This document shows, one piece after another, positions 39,238 through 45,999 of a DNA stretch of 45,999 nucleotides; the stretch's first letter is position 1; every line of letters starts with the position of its first letter. The notes beneath the pieces were generated by a model. That model worked only from the letters and a program-made list of their open reading frames with translations. It made no database searches and was not told the origin of the DNA. Source of the stretch: Enterobacterales bacterium. Its GTDB lineage: Bacteria > Pseudomonadota > Gammaproteobacteria > Enterobacterales > Enterobacteriaceae. The translations under genes were made by a program, and so were the position numbers. Where the stretch lies: NCBI GenBank assembly GCA_015655145.1, contig JAATFO010000012.1, forward strand, positions 1 through 45,999, written 5' to 3'.

Positions 39238-39268
39238 ACAAGGGCGGCAGCGATGCCGCCCTTGTTGT
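39238..39268 (+). terminator. Rho-independent terminator after rpoH
   Basis: ACAAGGGCGGCA (39238-39249) pairs perfectly with TGCCGCCCTTGT (39254-39265) across a GCGA tetraloop, followed by a short T-rich stretch. It begins right after the stop codon. Confidence 0.9.
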
Positions 39269-39319
39269 TAGTGCCGTTCGTGTTTTCTGCACTGGCGTCT
39301 TTTCCGCTCAACATGCAAA

Positions 39320-39715
39320 TTAACGCAAAGTCCACAGCCATCCTTCATCCTGCTTATGGAAGCCACAGGCTTGCATGAATGTGGAGATGATGCGTTGATC
39401 CGCATGGTCATCATGCGCTATCCACCAGCGAGTAACCGTCGGATTCTGCGCCAGAGTATCTTCCAGCAAATATTGCCCAACGCCGCGGCGGCGTGTGACT
39501 TCCCGCACGGACAGATCATACAGTTTGCCTTGTGTATCCCTGATCTCAACACGTAACGCGCCAAGTAAACGATCATTAAAGCGCGCAGCATACAGTCGGT
39601 GGCGCTCATCCAGCGCACGCGCAATGTCTTCCCCGGCGTACTGTGGCCAGATTTTTCGCAAATCCTGTTTATCCTGAGTACTCAATTGTTGCAACCGTAT
39701 TATGGTCAGTTTCAT
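39320..39715 (-). CDS. panM: PanD maturation factor PanM (PanZ)
   Basis: A 131-residue GNAT-fold protein; E. coli PanM has 127. MKLTIIRLQQLS at the start and REVTRRRGVGQYLLEDTL, the acetyl-CoA binding loop, match it. It promotes self-cleavage of the PanD zymogen to make the pyruvoyl group and, with CoA bound, inhibits mature PanD, so it controls beta-alanine and coenzyme A supply. I chose the ATG at 39715; an earlier in-frame codon at 39739 adds eight unlike residues. It faces rpoH tail to tail and diverges from livK. In E. coli livJ lies between rpoH and panM. Confidence 0.94.
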   Translation of the reverse strand: MKLTIIRLQQLSTQDKQDLRKIWPQYAGEDIARALDERHRLYAARFNDRLLGALRVEIRDTQGKLYDLSVREVTRRRGVGQYLLEDTLAQNPTVTRWWIAHDDHADQRIISTFMQACGFHKQDEGWLWTLR

Positions 39716-40165
39716 TAGGCTGTGTCCCGTAATTGACAATGGTGCTCACGCGCAATGACATAACCCAGTCTGATATTGCCTGAACACGGACAAAGGGCAT
39801 ATTGTAGCGAAATAGCCCCTCTTTTGGCGTGTAACTTTTTCTGTACGAAAACAAGGTGAACTGTTTTATCCGACACGGCTTTTCCGGATAAAGATTTGCT
39901 ATTTTTCATTAAGTTGAAATATTGAGCTGGTTTTCAGGCAAAATGACAGGTACTTATGTCAGATAATTATTCTGCGACAACCGTTATTTTCTAAACTTGT
40001 TAGTTGATTTACAGAATAAAACTCCTGTTTAATAAACTGAAAATAAAGCCTTATCATTAATAAGCGCCGGCTTTTTTCCTTAACTCATTATTACCTAATG
40101 AATTTTGTGTAATCTCTGGCAAAAAATAACCAATAAAGTACACCACAACAGATGGGGACGTTCGG
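39716..40165. promoter_or_regulatory. panM / livK divergent upstream region (450 bp)
   Basis: AT-rich from about 39830 onward, as expected for Lrp-responsive liv promoters. It contains the terminator-like hairpin listed separately at 40045. A 64-codon minus-strand frame (39715-39909) is cysteine-rich and unlike any family I know, and I do not call it a gene. No full regulator site was identified. Confidence 0.45.
40045..40077 (+). promoter_or_regulatory. Terminator-like hairpin in the livK leader (possible attenuator)
   Basis: AAAGC-CTTAT pairs with ATAAG and GCTTT across a five-base loop, with a CGCCG bulge on the 3' arm, followed directly by TTTTTT. It lies about 90 bases before the livK ATG on the livK strand, and no plus-strand gene precedes it, so only livK transcripts could be affected. 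The bulge makes it weak. Confidence 0.4.
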
Positions 40166-41281
40166 ATGAAAATCAGTAAAGGTAGCGCGTTTCTGGCCGG
40201 CTGCATGATGTTGGCGATGGGCCATGCCGCAATGGCAAAAGAGATCAAAGTAGCTATTGTGGGGGCGATGTCCGGCCCGGTCGCGCAATATGGCGATATG
40301 GAATTTACGGGTGCTAAACAGGCAATTGCTGATATCAATGCACGTGGTGGCGTGAACGGCGACAAACTGGTTGGTGTAGAATATGACGATGCCTGTGACC
40401 CGAAACAAGCGGTCGCGGTGGCTAACAAGGTGATTAATGATGGTATCCGTTATGTGATTGGTCACCTCTGCTCTTCTTCAACACAACCCGCTTCTGATAT
40501 TTATGAAGATGAAGGCATCATCATGATCACGCCGGCAGCCACCAATGCTGATCTGACGACCCGTGGCTATAAAATGATTATGCGTACCACCGGTCTGGAT
40601 TCCGACCAGGGACCGACAGCGGCAAAATATATTCTGAGTGAAATTAAGCCACAACGTATTGCCGTGGTGCATGACAAACAACAATACGGTGAGGGCCTGG
40701 CGCGATCCGTCCAGGATAGCCTGAAGAAAACCGGCGGTAATGTTGTCTTGTTCGAAGGCATTACGGCGGGTGACAAAGATTTCTCTACTCTGGTGGCGCG
40801 CCTGAAAAAAGACAATATTGATTTTGTTTATTTTGGTGGTTACTACCCGGAAATGGGGCAGATCCTGCGTCAGGCACGCGCTGCTGGCCTGAAAACGCAG
40901 TTTATGGGACCGGAAGGTGTTGGTAACTCATCGTTGTCCAATATCGCTGGTGCGGCTTCTGAAGGGATGCTGGTGACATTGCCAAAACGTTATGACCAGG
41001 TGCCGGCTAACCAACCTATTGTGACGGCGCTGAAAGCGAAAAAACAAGATCCTACCGGCCCGTTTGTCTGGACCACCTATGCGGCGTTGCAGTCACTGGT
41101 GACCGGCATGGAACGTAGCAAGAGCGAAGAACCTGCGGATATTGTCAACAATCTTAAGACCGGCCAGCCAGTACCGACAGTGATGGGTTCTCTAAGCTGG
41201 AATGAAAAGGGTGACCTGAAAGGCTTCGAGTTTGGCGTGTTTAAATGGCATGCGGATGGCACCTCCACCGCGGTGAAGTAA
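40166..41281 (+). CDS. livK: Leucine-specific periplasmic binding protein LivK
   Basis: A 371-residue type I periplasmic binding protein; E. coli LivK has 369. A signal peptide ([16 protein letters not shown], cleaved before KEIKVAIVG) is followed by two lobes. Family marks are [56 protein letters not shown] and [16 protein letters not shown]. It delivers leucine, and perhaps isoleucine and valine, to LivHMGF. LivJ and LivK are very alike, so specificity cannot be read from sequence with certainty. It is the only binding protein gene here. Confidence 0.92.
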   Translation: MKISKGSAFLAGCMMLAMGHAAMAKEIKVAIVGAMSGPVAQYGDMEFTGAKQAIADINARGGVNGDKLVGVEYDDACDPKQAVAVANKVINDGIRYVIGHLCSSSTQPASDIYEDEGIIMITPAATNADLTTRGYKMIMRTTGLDSDQGPTAAKYILSEIKPQRIAVVHDKQQYGEGLARSVQDSLKKTGGNVVLFEGITAGDKDFSTLVARLKKDNIDFVYFGGYYPEMGQILRQARAAGLKTQFMGPEGVGNSSLSNIAGAASEGMLVTLPKRYDQVPANQPIVTALKAKKQDPTGPFVWTTYAALQSLVTGMERSKSEEPADIVNNLKTGQPVPTVMGSLSWNEKGDLKGFEFGVFKWHADGTSTAVK

Positions 41282-41294
41282 GCCAGACGCGTTC

Positions 41295-41312
41295 ATTTGG
41301 GGCTCCCCAAAT
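41295..41312 (+). terminator. Hairpin between livK and livH
   Basis: ATTTGGGG and CCCCAAAT are perfect inverted repeats separated by CT, 14 bases after the livK stop. With no T-run it is more likely an mRNA-stabilising or partial stop hairpin that keeps livK expression above that of the membrane genes. Confidence 0.5.
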
Positions 41313-41478
41313 AGCCCGCGACAATGATGCCGGACAAGCCCTGTTCGCTTGAGGCATCAGCCATAGGTGTTGTGGGCTGGTTTGCCCGTCCGGCGCTGTA
41401 CCGTCGCGTTGCGGATGATATTCCCGGACGGTTTCCATGCTGCCTGCTATCGCGGGTGGCTTTGTAAGGGTTTAAGGT

Positions 41479-42405
41479 ATGTCCGAGCAGTTCCTTTATT
41501 TTCTACAGCAAATGTTCAACGGTGTGACGTTGGGCAGCACCTATGCGCTGATCGCCATTGGTTACACCATGGTTTACGGCATTATTGGCATGATCAACTT
41601 CGCCCACGGCGAAGTGTATATGATTGGCAGCTATGTCTCGTTTATTGTCATTGCCGCACTCATGATGATGGGGATTGACGTTGGTTGGATCCTGGTCAGT
41701 GCCGCTTTCATTGCGGCGATTGTGATCGCCAGCGCTTATGGCTGGAGTATTGAACGCGTTGCCTATAAGCCGGTACGGACATCGAAACGGTTGATTGCCT
41801 TAATCTCCGCCATTGGCATGTCTATTTTCCTGCAAAACTATGTCAGCCTGACGCAAGGTTCGCGCGATCTGGCCTTGCCGGGGTTGGTAACGGGCCAGTG
41901 GACGCTGGGCGAAAGCAATGGTTTTGCCGCCACCATCTCCACTATGCAGATGGTGATTTGGCTGGTCACTTTCCTCGCAATGCTGTTCCTGACGCTATTT
42001 ATCCGCTATTCCCGTATGGGACGCGCGTGTCGTGCGTGTGCCGAAGACCTGAAAATGGCCAGTTTATTGGGAATTAATACCGATCGCGTTATTTCGCTGA
42101 CGTTTGTGATAGGCGCCGCGATGGCGGCTGTGGCGGGTGTTCTGCTCGGACAGTTTTATGGGGTGATTAATCCTTATATCGGTTTTATGGCCGGAATGAA
42201 AGCCTTCACTGCCGCAGTGCTTGGCGGTATCGGCAGCATTCCGGGCGCGATGCTGGGCGGGTTGATCCTCGGCATTGCTGAAGCGTTGACCTCGGCTTAT
42301 CTGAGCACGGAATACAAAGATGCCGTCTCCTTTGCGCTGTTGATCGTGGTGCTACTGGTGATGCCGACCGGTATTCTCGGCCGCCCGGAGGTGGAAAAAG
42401 TATGA
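41479..42405 (+). CDS. livH: Branched-chain amino acid ABC permease LivH
   Basis: A 308-residue permease, the exact E. coli length, with about eight helices. [20 protein letters not shown] at the start and the coupling region [21 protein letters not shown] are typical of LivH. It forms the membrane channel with LivM. It follows livK after a 197-base gap holding a hairpin and overlaps livM by four bases (ATGA). Confidence 0.97.
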   Translation: MSEQFLYFLQQMFNGVTLGSTYALIAIGYTMVYGIIGMINFAHGEVYMIGSYVSFIVIAALMMMGIDVGWILVSAAFIAAIVIASAYGWSIERVAYKPVRTSKRLIALISAIGMSIFLQNYVSLTQGSRDLALPGLVTGQWTLGESNGFAATISTMQMVIWLVTFLAMLFLTLFIRYSRMGRACRACAEDLKMASLLGINTDRVISLTFVIGAAMAAVAGVLLGQFYGVINPYIGFMAGMKAFTAAVLGGIGSIPGAMLGGLILGIAEALTSAYLSTEYKDAVSFALLIVVLLVMPTGILGRPEVEKV

Positions 42406-43676
42406 AATCCCTCAATTTGATCAATGCGCTGGTATCGGCATTGATGCTGTTGATTTTGGCTGCTTTTTTTATGGGGATGCGTCTGGGGCTGGACGGTACT
42501 CATCTGGTGGTGAATAACGCCGGACGTGTGCGTTGGAACTGGATCGCGATCGGTTGTGCCGTGGTGTTTTTCTTCCAGTTACTTCGTCCGCTGTTTCAGC
42601 GCGTGTTGAAGCAGGTTTCCACGCCGGCTTTCGTGCTGCCGGGATTTGACGGCTCCAGCGCAAAACAGAAATGGCTGGCGCTATTGCTGATTGTCGCTGC
42701 GATCATTTGGCCGTTTGTGGTGTCGCGGGGCACGGTGGATATCGCCACACTGACCCTGATCTACGTCATGCTTGGCTTAGGGCTGAATGTGGTGGTTGGA
42801 TTGTCTGGCCTGCTGGTACTGGGATATGGTGGTTTTTATGCCATCGGCGCCTACACGTTCGCCCTGCTTAATCACTATTATGGTCTGGGTTTCTGGCAGT
42901 GTTTGCCACTGGCTGGGTTAGTGACGGCACTGTTTGGTCTGCTGTTGGGTTTCCCGGTGCTGCGTTTGCGCGGCGACTATCTGGCGATTGTGACGCTGGG
43001 GTTTGGCGAAATCGTGCGCATCTTGCTCCTGAACAATACCGAGATTACCGGCGGACCCAATGGCATTAGCCAGATCCCAAAACCGACTTTCTTCGGCCTT
43101 GAGTTTAATCGTAGTGTGCGCGATGGCGGCTGGGACACCTTCCATCATTTTTTCGGTCTGAATTACGATCCCGGTGATCGCATTATTTTCCTCTACCTGG
43201 TGGCGTTGCTGCTGGTGGTGCTGAGCCTGTTTGTCATCAACCGCTTGTTGCGTATGCCGCTGGGGCGGGCGTGGGAAGCGCTGCGCGAAGATGAAATTGC
43301 CTGTCGTTCCCTTGGGTTAAGCCCGACACACATCAAATTAAGCGCGTTTACCATCAGTGCTGCATTCGCGGGCTTTGCCGGCAGCCTGTTTGCGGCGCGT
43401 CAGGGCTTTGTCAGCCCGGAATCGTTCACTTTTGCTGAATCTGCTTTTGTGCTGGCGATTGTGGTGCTGGGCGGCATGGGATCGCAATTCGCGGTCATTC
43501 TCGCGGCTATCCTGCTGGTCGTCTCACGCGAATTGATGCGTGATCTTAATGAGTACAGCATGCTGGTGCTGGGTGGGCTGATGGTGCTGATGATGATCTG
43601 GCGTCCGCAAGGCTTATTGCCGATGCAGCGTCCGCATCTGAAATTACAGCATGGCGAAAAAGAGGAACAGGCATGA
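42402..43676 (+). CDS. livM: Branched-chain amino acid ABC permease LivM
   Basis: A 424-residue permease (E. coli 425). An N-terminal extension of about 90 residues with two helices precedes the conserved core, where [19 protein letters not shown] and the coupling region [20 protein letters not shown] are visible. LivH and LivM form the heterodimeric channel. Overlaps of four bases on both sides show strict operon coupling. Confidence 0.97.
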   Translation: MKSLNLINALVSALMLLILAAFFMGMRLGLDGTHLVVNNAGRVRWNWIAIGCAVVFFFQLLRPLFQRVLKQVSTPAFVLPGFDGSSAKQKWLALLLIVAAIIWPFVVSRGTVDIATLTLIYVMLGLGLNVVVGLSGLLVLGYGGFYAIGAYTFALLNHYYGLGFWQCLPLAGLVTALFGLLLGFPVLRLRGDYLAIVTLGFGEIVRILLLNNTEITGGPNGISQIPKPTFFGLEFNRSVRDGGWDTFHHFFGLNYDPGDRIIFLYLVALLLVVLSLFVINRLLRMPLGRAWEALREDEIACRSLGLSPTHIKLSAFTISAAFAGFAGSLFAARQGFVSPESFTFAESAFVLAIVVLGGMGSQFAVILAAILLVVSRELMRDLNEYSMLVLGGLMVLMMIWRPQGLLPMQRPHLKLQHGEKEEQA

Positions 43677-44440
43677 GTCAGCCTTTGTTAGCCGTAAATG
43701 GCCTGATGATGCGCTTCGGCGGCCTGCTGGCCGTCAATAATGTTGAACTGTCGCTCTATCCGCAAGAGATCGTTTCGCTGATTGGTCCTAATGGTGCGGG
43801 GAAAACCACGGTATTTAACTGCCTCACCGGTTTTTATACCCCGACAGGCGGCACCATTGTGCTGCGCGATCAACATCTCGAAGGTTTATCCGGACAAAAA
43901 ATTGCGCGTATGGGCATTGTGCGGACGTTCCAGCATGTACGGCTGTTCCGCGAAATGACGGTGATTGAAAATTTACTGGTGGCACAGCATCAGCACCTGA
44001 AAACCGGCATCTTTGCCGGCTTGCTCAAAACGCCGGGTTTTCGTAAAAGCGAAAGCGCCGCGCTGGATCTTGCGGCTACCTGGCTGGACCGCGTGGGGTT
44101 GCTGGCGCTGGCTAATCGGCAGGCCGGTAACCTGGCATACGGACAACAACGCCGGCTGGAGATTGCCCGTTGTATGGTGACTCGCCCAGCGATTCTGATG
44201 CTGGATGAGCCAGCGGCGGGCCTCAATCCCAAAGAAACCCATGAACTGAATACACTGATTGCGGAATTGCGTGGGGTACACCACGTTGCCGTATTGTTGA
44301 TTGAACACGATATGAAACTGGTGATGGACATTTCTGATCGTATTTATGTGGTAAATCAGGGCGCGCCGCTGGCGAATGGCACCCCGGAAGCGATTCGTCA
44401 TCATCCGGATGTGATCCGTGCGTATTTAGGTGAGGCATAA
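43673..44440 (+). CDS. livG: Branched-chain amino acid ABC ATPase LivG
   Basis: A 255-residue ABC ATPase, the exact E. coli length. Walker [10 protein letters not shown], signature [13 protein letters not shown], Walker [14 protein letters not shown] and the switch histidine in [10 protein letters not shown] are in place. It pairs with LivF to power uptake. The LAYGQ form of the signature is normal for LivG. Confidence 0.97.
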   Translation: MSQPLLAVNGLMMRFGGLLAVNNVELSLYPQEIVSLIGPNGAGKTTVFNCLTGFYTPTGGTIVLRDQHLEGLSGQKIARMGIVRTFQHVRLFREMTVIENLLVAQHQHLKTGIFAGLLKTPGFRKSESAALDLAATWLDRVGLLALANRQAGNLAYGQQRRLEIARCMVTRPAILMLDEPAAGLNPKETHELNTLIAELRGVHHVAVLLIEHDMKLVMDISDRIYVVNQGAPLANGTPEAIRHHPDVIRAYLGEA

Positions 44441-44441
44441 C

Positions 44442-45155
44442 ATGGCGGACCCGATGTTAATCCTGAGAGAAGTTAGTGCTCACTATGGTAAAATTCAGGC
44501 TCTGCACGAGGTCAGCCTGCAGATCTATCCCGGCGAAATCGTTACGCTGATTGGCGCCAACGGCGCCGGAAAAACCACGCTGCTTGGTACGTTGTGTGGT
44601 GATCCGCGCGCCTCACATGGGAAAATCACCTTTGACGGCCAGGATATTACCGACTGGCAAACAGCACGTATTATGCGTGAAGCCATTGCTATCGTGCCAG
44701 AAGGACGCCGTGTTTTCTCGCGCATGTCGGTGGAAGAAAACCTCGCCATGGGCGGTTTTTTTGCCAGCAGTCAGCACTATCAGGCGCGGATTAAACGCGT
44801 ATTTGAACTGTTCCCACGGTTGTATGAACGTCGGATACAGCGGGCGGGAACTATGTCCGGCGGTGAGCAACAAATGCTGGCGATTGGCCGCGCGTTAATG
44901 AGTCAGCCACGCTTGTTGTTGCTTGACGAGCCTTCGCTCGGGCTGGCGCCGATTATCATTCAGCAGATCTTCGATACGATTGAGCAATTGCGCAGCGAAG
45001 GGATGACCATCTTCCTTGTTGAACAGAACGCTAATCAGGCGCTAAAGCTGGCCGATCGCGGCTATGTGCTGGAGAACGGTCATGTGGTGCTGGAGGATAG
45101 CGGCGCGGCCTTACTGGTGAATGAGGCCGTGCGCAGCGCCTATCTGGGCGGGTAA
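44442..45155 (+). CDS. livF: Branched-chain amino acid ABC ATPase LivF
   Basis: A 237-residue ABC ATPase, the exact E. coli length. Walker A GANGAGKTT, signature MSGGEQQMLAIGR, Walker B LLLLDEPSLGLAP and the LVEQNANQAL switch region are visible. I chose the ATG at 44442, one base after the livG stop; an in-frame codon at 44430 overlaps livG and adds four residues. Last gene of the liv operon; the SUMF1-fold gene faces it tail to tail after 38 bases. In E. coli ugpB comes next. Confidence 0.97.
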   Translation: MADPMLILREVSAHYGKIQALHEVSLQIYPGEIVTLIGANGAGKTTLLGTLCGDPRASHGKITFDGQDITDWQTARIMREAIAIVPEGRRVFSRMSVEENLAMGGFFASSQHYQARIKRVFELFPRLYERRIQRAGTMSGGEQQMLAIGRALMSQPRLLLLDEPSLGLAPIIIQQIFDTIEQLRSEGMTIFLVEQNANQALKLADRGYVLENGHVVLEDSGAALLVNEAVRSAYLGG

Positions 45156-45193
45156 CCTGGCGCCATCTTGACGCTGGTCCGGTTGGGGCTGGG

Positions 45194-45999
45194 CTATTTC
45201 AGCGGCGAGTTTTCAGCGCAGCGGAAACCGGTTGAATTAAAAACCCAGTCGGGTTTCCGGTTTGCTCTGGTGATGGTGTAACCTTCTCCGGCATCCAGCG
45301 GCATGCCCCGAACGACTTTTTTATCGCCGCTGTCCGGTCCCGGTGGATCTTTTTCGGGTGAGTGGTGGTAGTAATCAGCGGCGTAGTTGTCTTTGATCCA
45401 GTCAGTGCCGTTCCTCATGATGTCATACAGCCCCAGTGGGTTAGGCGCATAGCTGCCCACCGGTTTATGATACATGGAGGGCGCGAAATTTCTGGCGTTG
45501 TCATCCTCGTAGTAATAGCGGTTATCGCTGTTGCCAAAAATCAGCAACTGGCCGCGGCTGCGCGCGGCGTATTCCCACTGCGCCTCACTCGGCAGGTCAA
45601 TATTGCGCTGGCTGACCTGGCCAAGCCACTGACACCAGGCCCGGGCATCATCCCAGGTGGCGGAGGCAGGATAGTTATCGCCCAGGGCCTCCTGCTCGTT
45701 TGCCCATGAGTATTTACTGTCTCTTGTCCTTTTGTAATAGTCGTTGTTATCCCGCCCCTGAACTGCCAGCCAGTGATTAAACTCCCCCCAGGTGACGCGG
45801 TATTTACCGATGCGGTAGTCAGACAGTGCAACCGCGTGCAGCGGTTTGGTATCAGGCTCCGGGCTGTAAGGCAGCTTTTCTCCCACCAGCGGGCCGAAGT
45901 CCCCCATCAGGAAGCGTCCGCCTTTGACCATCACCATATTGTCCAGCGCATGGTTAACCAGCGCATCCTGCTCCGCTTTCAGTTTTTGCTCATCCCGGC
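45194..45999 (-). CDS. SUMF1/formylglycine-generating-enzyme-fold protein, partial
   Basis: The frame runs off the right edge, so the N-terminus is missing; about 268 residues are visible. The fold marks are MVKGGRFLMGD at the domain start, YRIGKYRVTWGEFNHWL, the WDDARAWCQWLG and LPSEAQWEYAARSRG motifs, PNPLGLYDIMRNGTDWI, and the final STGFRCAENS. The region that carries the two copper-binding catalytic cysteines in true formylglycine-generating enzymes reads RGMPLDAGEGYTITRANRK and has none, so sulfatase activation is unlikely. Similar proteins are found near type VI secretion effector and immunity genes in Enterobacterales; that link is from memory and the flanking genes are outside the window. 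Confidence 0.82.
   Translation of the reverse strand, partial: RDEQKLKAEQDALVNHALDNMVMVKGGRFLMGDFGPLVGEKLPYSPEPDTKPLHAVALSDYRIGKYRVTWGEFNHWLAVQGRDNNDYYKRTRDSKYSWANEQEALGDNYPASATWDDARAWCQWLGQVSQRNIDLPSEAQWEYAARSRGQLLIFGNSDNRYYYEDDNARNFAPSMYHKPVGSYAPNPLGLYDIMRNGTDWIKDNYAADYYHHSPEKDPPGPDSGDKKVVRGMPLDAGEGYTITRANRKPDWVFNSTGFRCAENSPLK

Noticed and set aside
39715..39909. 64-codon minus-strand frame upstream of panM
   Set aside because: Unusual composition and no family match; it occupies the leader of panM.

Overview
The window is a chromosomal segment of a member of the Enterobacterales. Nearly every conserved protein reads as a close relative of an Escherichia coli protein (ActP, YjcH, Acs, GltP, MurQ, SbmA, HemB, ProP, YhhS, YbhGFSR, DcrB, YhhQ, TusA, YhhN/M/L, RsmD, FtsYEX, RpoH, PanM, LivKHMGF). 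The local order from dcrB to livF follows E. coli with some gene losses. Carbohydrate-acid and inositol genes suggest a plant- or soil-associated lineage (perhaps Pectobacteriaceae or a neighbour). That placement is inference; no rRNA is present to settle it.

Layout. 1-9 kb: the 3' end of yohK, the acetate module acs-yjcH-actP (minus), gltP, murQ and sbmA. 9-15.5 kb: an accessory stretch with an MFS permease, emrE, an MFS permease paired with an apionate-lactonase-like protein, and a Tat-exported beta-carbonic anhydrase. 15.7-20 kb: hemB, proP, a D-2-hydroxyacid dehydrogenase and a small three-helix membrane protein. 20.1-20.8 kb: a decayed, 5'-truncated IS3-family element whose end lies two bases before the start codon of that small gene. 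21-30.6 kb: yhhS, then a block not found at this place in E. coli, made of an RpiR-type regulator with a one-base frameshift, an orphan iolC, and ybhGFSR. 30.9-39.7 kb: the conserved dcrB, yhhQ, tusA, yhhN, yhhM, yhhL, rsmD, ftsYEX, rpoH, panM block, without zntA between yhhN and tusA. 40.2-45.2 kb: livKHMGF with a single binding-protein gene. The window ends inside a SUMF1-fold protein that lacks the usual catalytic cysteines.

How the genes work together. acs-yjcH-actP takes up acetate and activates it to acetyl-CoA. ftsY-ftsE-ftsX form one overlapping operon for membrane targeting and division. livKHMGF is a complete branched-chain amino-acid ABC importer. ybhGFSR is a complete tripartite-type ABC efflux pump. 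The MFS/lactonase pair, nine bases apart, looks like a two-gene uptake and hydrolysis unit for a plant-derived sugar lactone.

The strongest items for a second look are the MFS/apionate-lactonase pair, a perfect 12+12 bp palindrome upstream of the frameshifted regulator, the IS end abutting the small membrane gene, and a terminator-like hairpin in the livK leader. I saw no tRNA, rRNA, CRISPR array or prophage. I did not find a clearly new multi-gene system.
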